Position numbers and translations under genes: made by a program
Part shown: in pieces, positions 54,627 through 63,694 of the stretch
Layout: the number at the start of each line of letters is the position of its first letter
Numbering within the stretch: the stretch's first letter is position 1
The notes under the pieces: generated by a model
The model's database searches: none
Seen by the model: only the letters and a program-made list of their open reading frames with translations
Told to the model about the DNA's origin: nothing
NCBI RefSeq assembly: GCF_009707385.1
Contig: NZ_CP046115.1
Coordinates: 4,588,001-4,652,000, forward strand
DNA length: 64,000 nucleotides
Source of the DNA: Klebsiella oxytoca
GTDB lineage: Bacteria; Pseudomonadota; Gammaproteobacteria; Enterobacterales; Enterobacteriaceae
Reading direction: 5' to 3'

Positions 54627-55409
54627 TTGCCAAACTATCTAAACTGGCTGATGCAGAATACCCTACCTGGTCAGGTGTTGCTCCAGTCATGGCTCGCCCG
54701 CAACGGCATAGATCGTAAGCTCTCTTACCTCTATGTCCAGAATGGCTGGCTCAGGCGGATCGCACACGGCGTATACTGTAGGACGGGCCGTGAGCCGGAC
54801 TGGGTGGATGCAGTTTACTGCCTGCAAACGCAATGGGAAAAACCGGTTCGCGTGGCGGGGCTGACCAGCCTTGTGCTACAAGGTCACGCTCACTATATCG
54901 AACCGGGCAAACAACAAATCTGGCTCGCACTCTCGGCTTACGTCAAACTGCCGGGATGGTTTGTCACCTTTGAACAATCCGCGACGTTTGTCACGTTGTA
55001 TACCTCTGGCCTCACCGTTGATATACCGTCATTCACGACACAACTTAAAATCGGTGACCGACTGTTAGCAGGCAGTGTCCCTGAACTGGCCGCGTATGAG
55101 ATCGCCTGCGGCGTTCCTTCGCTAATCTCGTTCGAACATGCCGACGCCCTGTTTCAGGGGATGAACCTTCTCAGCCCGCGAAAATTACAGGCTTTGCTGT
55201 GTGCCAGCCATTCAGTTAAAACCAACCGGGTGATGCTCTATCTTGCCCGACGCAATGAGCATCCTTACTTTCAGTACCTCGATCAAAGCAGTATAGAAAC
55301 AGGCTCGGGAAAGCGGCAAATCGTTCCCGGCGGCTGGCTGGAGCCGGATTATCAAATCACCGTTCCCCGCGCATTTAAACCGGAAGGAGTCGAAGATGGA
55401 TCTGCATGA
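54627..55409 (+). CDS. AbiEi-family antitoxin/transcriptional repressor
   Basis: Antitoxin of a type IV toxin-antitoxin pair. The TTG at 54627 follows an AGAGG site and gives MPNYLNWLMQNTLPGQVLL, the family start; a TTG seven codons upstream has no ribosome site. The N-terminal part (LLQSWLARNGIDRKLSYLYVQ, NGWLRRIAHGVYCR) is a winged helix; the C-terminal part neutralises the toxin (LTSLVLQGHAHY, PELAAYEIACGVP). The 260 residues are within family range. It overlaps the toxin gene by 14 bases, typical of this operon. The pair is the main cargo between the pheV repeats. Confidence 0.88.
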   Translation: MPNYLNWLMQNTLPGQVLLQSWLARNGIDRKLSYLYVQNGWLRRIAHGVYCRTGREPDWVDAVYCLQTQWEKPVRVAGLTSLVLQGHAHYIEPGKQQIWLALSAYVKLPGWFVTFEQSATFVTLYTSGLTVDIPSFTTQLKIGDRLLAGSVPELAAYEIACGVPSLISFEHADALFQGMNLLSPRKLQALLCASHSVKTNRVMLYLARRNEHPYFQYLDQSSIETGSGKRQIVPGGWLEPDYQITVPRAFKPEGVEDGSA

Positions 55410-56325
55410 TAGTTATGCCCGACAGGTCAGACTATTAATGACTGCCCTGCCGCATGTGGCAAAGGAGTCCTGCTTCGCGCTGAAAGGCGGCACGGCAATC
55501 AATTTGTTTGTGCAGGATTTCCCTCGCCTGTCTGTAGATATCGATCTGGCGTATAAGACCTATGCGGATCGCGATACCGATCTGGCTGCCATCAATGACG
55601 CCTTGATGCGTATTACTGGATCGCTGAACGGCAGACCGGGGATCACTGCGATCCGGCAGGAGAATAAAGCGGATGAAAAGCGCATCATCGTCAATACCGC
55701 CGATGCGAAGATAAAGATTGAGGTGAGTCCGGTCTGGCGTGGGCTACTGTTGCCACCAACAGAAATGCCGGTATGTGAACAGGTGGAAATGGAATATGGC
55801 TTCACCACCATGAATGTCGTCTCGCTGGCGGATCTTTACGGCGGTAAAATCTGCGCCGCGCTTGACCGCCAGCATCCGCGCGATCTGTTTGACGTGCTGA
55901 ATATGCTGGAAAAGCCGGGCCTGACGCGCGAGATCTTTGACGGTTTTCTTTGCTATCTGGCAGGGCATCCCCGCCCCATTACCGAGCTGCTGGCACCAAA
56001 CTGGGATACAGCGCGGATCACTACCCTGTACGCACAGGAATTTTCAGGCATGACACAGCAGGAAACATCGCTGGAATCTCTTTTATCAGTAACGACTTTG
56101 CTGCCACAAGCGCTGAAATCGCATCTTACGGACAGAGATCGCCAGTTCTTGCTCAGCTATAAGCAAAATACCCCTGCCTGGTCGCTGTATCGCTATCCTG
56201 AAATTCAACACCTACCAGCGATTCGCTGGAAGTCGCGTAACCTGGAGGTGCTGAAGGATAAGAATCCGGCCAAGTATGCAGCGGCGGTGAATAAGCTGGA
56301 GAGAGTTCTGGAGCAGTACCTTTAG
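55396..56325 (+). CDS. AbiEii/AbiGii-family nucleotidyltransferase toxin
   Basis: Putative GTP-binding nucleotidyltransferase that halts growth, giving phage abortive infection in characterised AbiE systems. The 309 residues show the four motifs: FALKGGTAINLF (30-41), RLSVDIDLAY with the Asp-x-Asp pair, the lysine-rich AKIKIEVSP, and ADLYGGKICAALDRQHPRDLFDV. All key residues appear intact. It overlaps the antitoxin by 14 bases. A phage-defence role is inferred from the family; chromosomal copies may instead stabilise the island. Confidence 0.9.
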   Translation: MDLHDSYARQVRLLMTALPHVAKESCFALKGGTAINLFVQDFPRLSVDIDLAYKTYADRDTDLAAINDALMRITGSLNGRPGITAIRQENKADEKRIIVNTADAKIKIEVSPVWRGLLLPPTEMPVCEQVEMEYGFTTMNVVSLADLYGGKICAALDRQHPRDLFDVLNMLEKPGLTREIFDGFLCYLAGHPRPITELLAPNWDTARITTLYAQEFSGMTQQETSLESLLSVTTLLPQALKSHLTDRDRQFLLSYKQNTPAWSLYRYPEIQHLPAIRWKSRNLEVLKDKNPAKYAAAVNKLERVLEQYL

Positions 56326-56547
56326 CTCTGGTTCTGAGGGAATGGATTGAGCCATGATGTTTGGTTATCTCAACGGCCTCATGGCTATATCTCAAAAACT
56401 GATGAAAATATTTATGTAATTCAATAAATAATAGTTAACACTGTCAAATATTATCTCAAAAGTGCCTAATCCGACATATCAACTTACAGCTCAGTGCAGG
56501 GGTAACGAATCAACACCCCATGAGTGAGGTAAGTATGTTTTTCACGC

Positions 56548-56600
56548 CGTTATATGCGGACCTCGAATCGTTATATGTGGACTTGACTCCACATATAACG
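56548..56600. repeat. Iteron-like repeats CGTTATATGYGGA
   Basis: CGTTATATGCGGAC (56548-56561) and CGTTATATGTGGAC (56569-56582) are direct repeats 21 bases apart; the second forms a 13-base perfect inverted repeat with TCCACATATAACG (56588-56600). It lies between abiEii and the third tRNA-end repeat. Possible binding sites for an island protein, or a recombination accessory site. Confidence 0.6.
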
Positions 56601-56742
56601 CCCCCCCATTCTCAAAATGACGTTTTTTTCGCGATGACCCTCACAAAATCAAAGCGATTTTTTGTGGGGTCCTTCGTGGGGGCGCTGTTTACGAGAAATG
56701 TGAATAAAACCAAATACAAACAGTACGTTAATCGTGGATATA

Positions 56743-56854
56743 ATTCCAAGTCCGGCACCACTTATTCAGAGAACCCAGCCTATGGCTGGGTTTTTGCTTT
56801 TCTGCGACCGGACTCTCCATCGCACTACGTTCGATTATTCGCCGCACAGCGGCT
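56743..56854 (+). repeat. tRNA 3'-end direct repeat, copy 3 (altered)
   Basis: Resembles 53534-53646 over about 112 bases, including the terminator and the downstream ACCGGACTCTCCATCG stretch. The tRNA part is damaged (one G lost in GTCCGGG, and G to A upstream), so it cannot be a working tRNA end. Likely the right attachment remnant. The rest of the gap 56326-56984 shows no credible gene. Confidence 0.8.
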
Positions 56855-56984
56855 TTATCCCTTCCTGTATCTGCTAAAGCCGCGTATGCGGCCCTCAACT
56901 TCGTCGTTACCGGACATCAATACAAGTTACATCGTCAACATGAGGGATTCTGGGCTCAAGCTAATCATCGCCCTTTATCAGGGA

Positions 56985-57686
56985 CTAATTAATCTGCTGC
57001 GCTACGGGCACTATAGCGCCCTCGTCGTTTATATAGGACGGATAAATCGTCGTAAGGCGCTTCTTCATGGGAAAAACGCTCTTCCCTCCCGGTGCAATCA
57101 TTCCCCCGTTGGCAACCACGGTTTTCCCTTCTTTATCCTCAGTGATATTCGCCAGGGAGACAAAGTAGGGGGTAGGATTTGAGCCTTCAATTCCACCATT
57201 GACCTTTTTCCAGACGACTGACTTTCCAGCCTGGTTGGCGCTGCCAGTAAGTCCCTGGGGGCGGTAAAAAATTTTAATTCTTGAACGCACCGCCATTTTC
57301 AGCTGGTTTTTATTTTCTTTTTTTGTCGCCGGAATTTCCAGCACGTTTAGCCAGAATAAGGATTCTTTATCGCCGGGCAGTTTTTCTCCCGTATATATCA
57401 TGCGCAGCGTCTGGCCTTTACCGCCGTTGATGCGGTTAATCGGCGGAGTAATCGTAAAGGGCGCCCTGGCCGTCTCCGGCGTGGCATCAGGGTCCCCGGC
57501 GTCAATCCAGACCTGCGCGAGAGCCGGTTTATCTCCGACATTATCAATTTTTACCGTTACTTCGCGCTCTTTTTCCGGGTAGACGAAGCGGGTTCCGGTG
57601 ATGACGATATCCGCGAAAGCAGAAGACACCATAGAAAAAGCGAAAATCGCTACGGCAATATGCCTGTAAAATATGCTGCGAGGCAT
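56985..57686 (-). CDS. Second periplasmic fimbrial chaperone (PapD family)
   Basis: Periplasmic chaperone that caps pilin subunits before assembly. The start at 57686 has a GGGAGAAA site and gives 233 residues with a signal peptide ending SSAFADIVITGTR. A frame 22 codons longer is rejected. Chaperone signatures are TRFVYPEKEREVTVKIDN, RINGGKGQTLRMIY and the G1 donor strand region (LKMAVRSRIKIFYRP); the short F1-G1 loop indicates the FGS type. It is the last gene of the fimbrial series. A second chaperone is encoded upstream, so this one may serve the adhesin. Confidence 0.9.
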   Translation of the reverse strand: MPRSIFYRHIAVAIFAFSMVSSAFADIVITGTRFVYPEKEREVTVKIDNVGDKPALAQVWIDAGDPDATPETARAPFTITPPINRINGGKGQTLRMIYTGEKLPGDKESLFWLNVLEIPATKKENKNQLKMAVRSRIKIFYRPQGLTGSANQAGKSVVWKKVNGGIEGSNPTPYFVSLANITEDKEGKTVVANGGMIAPGGKSVFPMKKRLTTIYPSYINDEGAIVPVAQQIN

Positions 57687-57794
57687 CGTATATTTCTCCC
57701 TTGTCGGCCCGCTGGTCAGGCAGGCTGAACGTTTAATAAGCCAGCCACTCAATTCATTTGCATATAAAATGACGGTATATTCATAAACTCGTGG

Positions 57795-58967
57795 TCACAG
57801 ATAGGTGATAGTAAAAACGACGGAGCCGTTCGCGGGCCCTGCCGTGACGCTGGTATCAGACTGAACATAGCGAGCTTTCAGCGGGATGGTATAGGTGGCG
57901 TTATCTTCCTGCAGAAGATTAGGTAGGTTAAACTCGCCGGAACCATCCAGCGGTATGCTGCCGGATACATTTCTTTGTGATAATTCAATACCGACACCAG
58001 TAGCTGAACCAATACCACTATCAAGCTTAGCCAGGTCAGGGTTACCTTCAATAACTCCGTTAGCGCTTCTAAATCCAATTGCTACAGTGTTTTTACTATT
58101 TGAGCCGCTCAAATAGTCGATACTTTCCATGTATCTATAACTGCTATAACCATAGAACGGCGGGCAATCTTTTAATACAATATCAAAATCTTTCCATTCA
58201 GTAACGGTACCTGGACCAGTAAAATCGCTGACCGCATGGTTGCCGAGATTTACCTCAATATTCGATGTTGCCAGCTGGCATGTTTTTGTATGTACGGTTG
58301 TCGTTCCTGTGAAATTAAGATTAACAAAAACATGATTTACTACAAAAGGGGAGTTAGACCCGGATGAAAACCGGAATGAAGGAAATGAAGCCCCCTGGAC
58401 TTGCTGTGTGCCGACCGGAATTGGCCCTGTTTTTATAAGTTCTATCTTTACTGCACTGAATTGACCTAACCCCTGAGTCAGAGTTCCATAACCTAGTGAC
58501 GTAGTGCGCTCCCAGGTATCAGGAAACGAGCTAACGTCAAAATTTGAACCATTTGTATAAAAAATCACCCCTATTCCAGGAACATTAGTCGGAAAGACAT
58601 CCTTTCCATTAACTCGATTTGCTGGCCCTGAAGGCGTGCTCATAACCTCCGCCGTTGCATAGGTGTTCATCATATATGGGCCATTACTTATATCTTCTAC
58701 GGTTACAGTACATGCATAATTTGTGTATCTGGGAATTGGAGAATAATCTTGACTATACAGAATTTTCCCTACAGGTACATCTTCACCGACTGTGGATATT
58801 CCAATACCAACAACAGGAATTGAAACGTTCTCAGTGAAAAGGTCTGTGAATTCACAATGAAGAGCCCGGGCCTGAGAGGTGAACAGGCAGGCCAGACCGA
58901 TGCCCAGACACGTTATTAGTCGTATTTTTGCATTAAAAAAACGAGTGATAGTTAATGACACTTTCAT
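57795..58967 (-). CDS. Fimbrial tip adhesin (two-domain)
   Basis: Secreted surface protein of 390 residues with a long signal peptide (cleavage near SQARALHCEF). The N-terminal 240 residues (about) form a lectin-like region; the C-terminal part from KTCQLATSNIEVNLG on is a pilin domain with the paired Cys and the penultimate Tyr motif (VVFTITYL) used for donor-strand exchange. This matches tip adhesins such as FimH. The DNA is visibly richer in A+T than the usher gene, a sign of separate origin. The receptor is unknown. Confidence 0.85.
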   Translation of the reverse strand: MKVSLTITRFFNAKIRLITCLGIGLACLFTSQARALHCEFTDLFTENVSIPVVGIGISTVGEDVPVGKILYSQDYSPIPRYTNYACTVTVEDISNGPYMMNTYATAEVMSTPSGPANRVNGKDVFPTNVPGIGVIFYTNGSNFDVSSFPDTWERTTSLGYGTLTQGLGQFSAVKIELIKTGPIPVGTQQVQGASFPSFRFSSGSNSPFVVNHVFVNLNFTGTTTVHTKTCQLATSNIEVNLGNHAVSDFTGPGTVTEWKDFDIVLKDCPPFYGYSSYRYMESIDYLSGSNSKNTVAIGFRSANGVIEGNPDLAKLDSGIGSATGVGIELSQRNVSGSIPLDGSGEFNLPNLLQEDNATYTIPLKARYVQSDTSVTAGPANGSVVFTITYL

Positions 58968-58988
58968 TTAAACCCTCATAAATTACTG

Positions 58989-59687
58989 TCAGTGCATATC
59001 ATGTTCAACCGGATTCGGGAGAAACGGTAAACGTCCATTGTTAACCAGAGAGGCATTATCGCCTGCGGCATGAGTGCTTTCCCTGAAAGTGTAATACTCA
59101 ACGAATTCACAAAACTTCAGCATCATATGCAAATCCTTTTTATTCGTTAATCTCATCTTCTTCATTAAACTGGTTCTCGACTGATAGACCGTTTTTTTGC
59201 TTTTGCCCAGCGCGAGAAAAATTTCATCCATGTCGTATCCCGAGATTAAAAAAAAGAACAGCTCCTTTTCAGAAAGGCTCAGGGAGGCCAGCGGGTTATT
59301 CCGGGTTAACGGGTGCTTTTTCTGCCCGGCGCTGTGGATAATATACCGCAGCGCTTTCTTTATTTTACCGACCGGGCCGCACAGCGGCAGGAAAGGAACC
59401 CGGCCAAACTTCATGTCGGTTAAGGAAATAAAAACGTAATAATCTGCCCTGATGATTTCTTTATAAATTTTATACCAGGCCCCTCTTTGGGTATAAATGT
59501 ATTCGGTATCAATAAGGGCCACCCTGAAATGTTCAGGCTGGTTAATAAAAGCAGGGTGAGGCCCTGAGCGCGCCTGCTTTTCATCCGCCGGGCATTCCGC
59601 TATGAGCGACTCGAGGGCCTTTTTCAGGTAGATATTCAGGGTCAGAATATTCACTTCGGTGGTCTGTGTAAGGTGATTGATAATCAT
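58989..59687 (-). CDS. LuxR-family regulator inside the fimbrial operon
   Basis: A 232-residue DNA-binding protein. The C-terminal helix-turn-helix (LSLSEKELFFFLISGYDMDE, LGKSKKTVYQSRTSLMKKMR) is of the LuxR/NarL type but diverged; the N-terminal part is a pseudo-receiver-like domain with VNILTLNIYLKKALESLI. Similar regulators are found beside fimbrial genes in enterobacteria. It lies between usher and adhesin genes and is A+T-rich. It probably controls this operon or motility; direct evidence is absent. Confidence 0.8.
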   Translation of the reverse strand: MIINHLTQTTEVNILTLNIYLKKALESLIAECPADEKQARSGPHPAFINQPEHFRVALIDTEYIYTQRGAWYKIYKEIIRADYYVFISLTDMKFGRVPFLPLCGPVGKIKKALRYIIHSAGQKKHPLTRNNPLASLSLSEKELFFFLISGYDMDEIFLALGKSKKTVYQSRTSLMKKMRLTNKKDLHMMLKFCEFVEYYTFRESTHAAGDNASLVNNGRLPFLPNPVEHDMH

Positions 59688-59799
59688 AATGTCATCCCTG
59701 TCGGAAATTAAACGGCCGTACCGTTATGCGCGAATGAACAAGGAGCCCGGCGCCGTGACAGTCAGGCCTGGCAGCGTGGCCCTGATTTTTCATTTCTTT

Positions 59800-62310
59800 T
59801 TATTTGCACGTTTCGGTCAGCTTTCTGAACCCGGACGGTTTCTCCTCGTTAACCCGATAGGTTATCCGGCACTGTTCATTATCCCCGCTGCCCCACCTGA
59901 CGGTCAGCTGCCCGGCGGCGGCTTCCGTCAGCGCATATATCTGCCCCATCTGCCCGACGCTGCCGACATTAGCGCCGGCGGCATCAAACACCTCTGCACC
60001 GAACGGTAACGGTTCGCCTTTTGCATTCTGCGCGTTAATCAGCAGCGGTATCCCTTTGCGGGTATTAAAGACAACCTTGCTGACCGCGCCCCAGTGCGGG
60101 GCGACTTTCTCGGTGGTATTGCTGAGCTCTATGTCCTGTGACAGCCCTTTCGGGTCGATACTGACTTCGTTCATTTCATACGGGGTCAGGTACGGAATAG
60201 CCGCGTGCCCGAAGCGGTCAATTTTCAGCCCCGGATAGCCGCCGACTCTGGCGCCTTTCGCATCCTTCGCCTCGACCACGGCAAAGGTGTCCCCCGTATA
60301 AGGCGTGGCCACCACGCCGTTCTGCCAGGCAATCACCGTCCCGCTGGCCGCCAGGCTGCTGTTCTGGTAATGCTGACCGGCGCCATAGCTGGCCGTCAGA
60401 TGGCTGTAAGGCGTGCGCCATCCGCCGCTGGCGGTCATGCTGCTGCCGGTGCCCTGGTTATAGTTCGCCGCCGTCAGACCGTAGTTATACTGGTTGTCTT
60501 CCCCGTAGGTGCCGGAAAGGCCCAGCTGCTCCCCCATGCGGCCGTTGCCGCTTTTGTTCAGACTGGCGGTCAGCATTGGCACATGCTTCTTATCGTATCC
60601 GCCCAGCGGGGTGGAAATATTCAGCAGAAAGTTGTTTTCCATTTTCCCGCTGTAGTTTCTGACGCGTCCGGCGCTGAGGTTATAGTTCACCCGGCCGAAG
60701 TTATTGCTGTAGCCCATCTGGTACTGAATGTCAGACTTGCCGTTGTTCCAGTAATCCTGGGTGTACCCGGTGAGATACAGCTGCCCCCGTCCCGGCCCCA
60801 GCCCCTGGTTCATGGTGATGTTCAGGCGGTTTTTCGGACGCCATATTCCGGAGGCCAGGCCACCGCGTTTCTCTTCATCAATGGCGCGCATGGCGGTCTG
60901 GAAGTCGTAATACCCGGCGGTGGAGAACCGGTACGCCGCGATAGTCAGGTTGCTGTCGGTATCGGGCAGATATTTGCTGTAGCTGACCTGGTAGCTCTGG
61001 CCGCCGTTCGCCGTGTCCTCCGTGGTATTCAGGTGCACCCGCGCCTGGGTGACATCGACGGAAAACGCCCCGACAGCCGTGCTGATAGCCATCCCCAGCT
61101 GCACCGCATAGTAGGCAGCGCCGCTGCCCTGAATACCGGCGTAGCCGGTCAGGATATTCGACAGCCCGCGCTGATAGGTCGCCTGATACAGCGTCGGGTT
61201 AAAGGAAAGGCCGGGGTCGTTCAGTCGTCCTGCCACCACGTCATAGCGGTGGGCGCCCGGACGCAGCAGCTGGGTCACCGACGCGTAGGGCACCCGGAAG
61301 CTCTGCACGCTGCCGTCGGCTTCCGTGACCGTCACATCCAGGTTGCCGCCGTAACCGGTGGGGTATAAATCCTCAATCGCGAAGGCCCCGGGCGGCACGG
61401 TGGTTTCATAGATAATGCGGTCGTTCTGGCGGACGGTGACCCGGGCGTTGGTGCGCGCGATACCGCGGATGTCCGGCGCATAGCCGCGGCGGGACTGCGG
61501 CAGCATCCGGTCGTCGCTGACCAGCTCAACGCCGCGAAAAGGTAACGTGTCAAAGAGCTGCCCGCCGGTGGAGGTTTCGCCCAGCAGCACCCGGCCGAGG
61601 ATGGATGAGATATCCTTTTGCACGTAATTGTTGATGGACTGATAGTGGCCGCCGCTGCCCTGCTGACGGCTGTAGTTACCGTCGTGGCGGAAATACCAGC
61701 CGCCGATATTCAGCCCGCCGTTGAGGCCAATATAGGAAGAGGTGTAATCCCTGCCGTGTGAGCGGGTGGTGTAGGTGCTGGCGTTGTAGCCCAGTAAGGC
61801 GGCCGGAATACCGGTATCCCATAAAGCCGGGCTGACATACCCCCGCGCGGTATTACGCAATAATGCCTGCGGGATTTCAACATCCAGCCGCTGGGTGGAG
61901 GAGTCATAGATGATGCTGACGCCGGGTAATAATGCTTCAAGGTTATAGCACTCACGGTTCTCCCGGAGAGCGGTGGTAAACGAGGCCGGGACTTTATCGA
62001 AATTGATATTCAGATTTTTAATCAGGTCCGCGGTGATACAGGGGCGCACTTTTTTATCCGCCTGTTCGGCAAATAACACCGGGCTCTGAGTGACGGATTC
62101 ACCGTTAACGAAAATATCCGTTGACCAGGTTCCGGGCGTGGCGGAGCCGCCGTTTTCAAAACGGGACAGATCGATTTTCTCCTCACCGGAGGTGTTCAGA
62201 AAGACCGGATCGAACGTCAGGTCCTCGCTCCCGAAAGCGGCCCGGGTCGGGCTCATCACGGCCGCCATGACCGCAAGGGCAATAAATGAATATCCGCACT
62301 GAAGACGCAT
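59800..62310 (-). CDS. Outer-membrane fimbrial usher (FimD family)
   Basis: Outer-membrane assembly platform that takes subunits from the chaperone and threads the pilus outward. The ATG at 62310 follows an AAGGAA site and starts a signal peptide (MRLQCGYSFIALAVM); it gives 836 residues, normal for ushers. An earlier frame overlaps the chaperone end and lacks a ribosome site. Conserved parts are FDPVFLNTSGEEKIDLSRFE (N-terminal domain), RSHGRDYTSSYIGLNGGLNI and LPQSRRGYAPDIRGIA (barrel start), plug PPGAFAIEDLYPTGYGGNLD, and C-terminal CRITYRVNEE. Confidence 0.93.
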   Translation of the reverse strand: MRLQCGYSFIALAVMAAVMSPTRAAFGSEDLTFDPVFLNTSGEEKIDLSRFENGGSATPGTWSTDIFVNGESVTQSPVLFAEQADKKVRPCITADLIKNLNINFDKVPASFTTALRENRECYNLEALLPGVSIIYDSSTQRLDVEIPQALLRNTARGYVSPALWDTGIPAALLGYNASTYTTRSHGRDYTSSYIGLNGGLNIGGWYFRHDGNYSRQQGSGGHYQSINNYVQKDISSILGRVLLGETSTGGQLFDTLPFRGVELVSDDRMLPQSRRGYAPDIRGIARTNARVTVRQNDRIIYETTVPPGAFAIEDLYPTGYGGNLDVTVTEADGSVQSFRVPYASVTQLLRPGAHRYDVVAGRLNDPGLSFNPTLYQATYQRGLSNILTGYAGIQGSGAAYYAVQLGMAISTAVGAFSVDVTQARVHLNTTEDTANGGQSYQVSYSKYLPDTDSNLTIAAYRFSTAGYYDFQTAMRAIDEEKRGGLASGIWRPKNRLNITMNQGLGPGRGQLYLTGYTQDYWNNGKSDIQYQMGYSNNFGRVNYNLSAGRVRNYSGKMENNFLLNISTPLGGYDKKHVPMLTASLNKSGNGRMGEQLGLSGTYGEDNQYNYGLTAANYNQGTGSSMTASGGWRTPYSHLTASYGAGQHYQNSSLAASGTVIAWQNGVVATPYTGDTFAVVEAKDAKGARVGGYPGLKIDRFGHAAIPYLTPYEMNEVSIDPKGLSQDIELSNTTEKVAPHWGAVSKVVFNTRKGIPLLINAQNAKGEPLPFGAEVFDAAGANVGSVGQMGQIYALTEAAAGQLTVRWGSGDNEQCRITYRVNEEKPSGFRKLTETCK

Positions 62311-62353
62311 GACGCTTTTTCCTTGTGACTGATCCATAAAACGGTTGTCGGGG

Positions 62354-63085
62354 TTACAGGGTGTAATCGACCTTCTTGAGGGCACCCCAGTCGTTGACGT
62401 ACTCGTACGTCAGGACAGAGCCGGCCCCGGCGCGCACGTTGGCAGGCAGAGTGAAGGTGTAGCGGCCCGTCGGGGGCACCATCTCGCCTTCCACAGAGCC
62501 TTTACTCCCGACGCCTTTCAGGGAGATTGAGACCAGCGACACAAAGTAGGGAGAGGAATTGATGGCGGTCAGCTTATTGCCCGACACGGACCAGGTCAGG
62601 CGATCGGCGGCCTCGCTGGCTTTAGCGCGATCGGCCAGGGCCGCAGGACGGTAAAAGAATTTGATACGGGTGCGAAACGCGACCTGAAGCCGGTTATCTT
62701 TTTCATTTTTTTTCAGGGCCGGGACTTCGAGGACATTCAGCCAGTAGACCGATTCCTTGTCCTGTGCCAGGGCCGGGACGCCGGTGTAGCTGATGCGCAG
62801 GGTCTGGCTCTTGTCGGCGTTGATGCGATTCACCGGAGGCATCAGGGTGAACGGGGTACGGATACGGTCGGGGCTGGCGTTCATATCCCCGTCGTCTATC
62901 CAGCTCTGGACCAGCACCGGCAGAGTTCCGGTGTTGGTGAGACGGACGGCGACTTCCCGTTCCTGGCCGGCATAGACCACGCGAGTGCCGTTGATAATAA
63001 CGCTGGCCGACGCTGGCAGGGACACGGCCGCAGCCAGCAGGCAGGCTGAGGCAGGAAGGGTGCGGATAAGGGCTGAAAAGGCCAT
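62354..63085 (-). CDS. Periplasmic fimbrial chaperone (PapD family)
   Basis: FGS-type pilus chaperone of 243 residues with a signal peptide (CLLAAAVSLPASASVIING). Signatures are TRVVYAGQEREVAVRLTNTG, MPPVNRINADKSQTLRISYTG and YWLNVLEVPALKKN, with the G1 donor region LQVAFRTRIKFFYRP. It lies 48 bases after the major pilin gene and 43 bases before the usher start. Codon use resembles the pilin and usher rather than the second chaperone. Confidence 0.93.
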   Translation of the reverse strand: MAFSALIRTLPASACLLAAAVSLPASASVIINGTRVVYAGQEREVAVRLTNTGTLPVLVQSWIDDGDMNASPDRIRTPFTLMPPVNRINADKSQTLRISYTGVPALAQDKESVYWLNVLEVPALKKNEKDNRLQVAFRTRIKFFYRPAALADRAKASEAADRLTWSVSGNKLTAINSSPYFVSLVSISLKGVGSKGSVEGEMVPPTGRYTFTLPANVRAGAGSVLTYEYVNDWGALKKVDYTL

Positions 63086-63133
63086 ACGGGACTCCTGAAT
63101 GGCGGGGGGAGCGGACTCCCCCCGAGGTACGGA

Positions 63134-63694
63134 TTACTTGTACTGCAGGTTGTAAACAACGCTGCTGGTGACGGTGCCCGGGGTGGTCTGGGCATTCGCG
63201 AAGTATTCAACGGCGTACGGCAGCAGTGCGGTACCGTCAGCGTTGATGTCGACATAGGCCATGCCATCAACCTGATCGGTGTTACCTACGTTAATCGGCG
63301 CATAGCTGTTGGAAGCATCCAGCAGGCGCAGGTCAACGTTAGTGGCGCTGCCGCCGACGTTTTTCAGACGACCGGTGCTCAGATCAACGGTGTTACCCGG
63401 CTGGAAGAACGCCGAGACTTTAGAGTGGCCGCCTTCGGTGCCAATCACGCAGTCGGAGATGTTCATGTTGAAGGAAGTACGGCCGGTGGTGTCGCCGCTG
63501 GCGGTCAGCTGGTTTACGCCGACGGTCGGCAGGATGACGGTCGCGTCGGAGCCCTGGCCGTTAATATCCACTTCGCAGGTGGTGTCGGTCAGCTCACCGT
63601 TAAAAGTAATGGTCCCGGTGGAAGCTGCCTGGGCGGAAAATGCTGCGAGAGCGAAAACAGCAAAGAGGGAGGTACTGACGACTGACTTTTTCAT
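63134..63694 (-). CDS. Major fimbrial subunit
   Basis: Pilin of 186 residues with a signal peptide ending FSAQAAS and the donor strand GTITFNGELTDTTCEVDING. Cys37 and the later Cys (NISDCVIG) make the usual disulphide; the C-terminus SSVVYNLQYK has the penultimate-Tyr motif recognised by chaperones. It is first in the series and preceded by an AGGAT site. No other structural pilin is encoded nearby except the adhesin. Confidence 0.92.
   Translation of the reverse strand: MKKSVVSTSLFAVFALAAFSAQAASTGTITFNGELTDTTCEVDINGQGSDATVILPTVGVNQLTASGDTTGRTSFNMNISDCVIGTEGGHSKVSAFFQPGNTVDLSTGRLKNVGGSATNVDLRLLDASNSYAPINVGNTDQVDGMAYVDINADGTALLPYAVEYFANAQTTPGTVTSSVVYNLQYK

Noticed and set aside
56520..57182. 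220-codon plus-strand frame after abiEii
   Set aside because: It reads through the iteron array, the tRNA-end repeat with its terminator, and antisense into the chaperone gene; not a plausible protein.
60205..61368. 387-codon plus-strand frame antisense to the usher
   Set aside because: Shadow of the usher gene; its translation is Gly/Val/Ala/Arg-rich without domain features.
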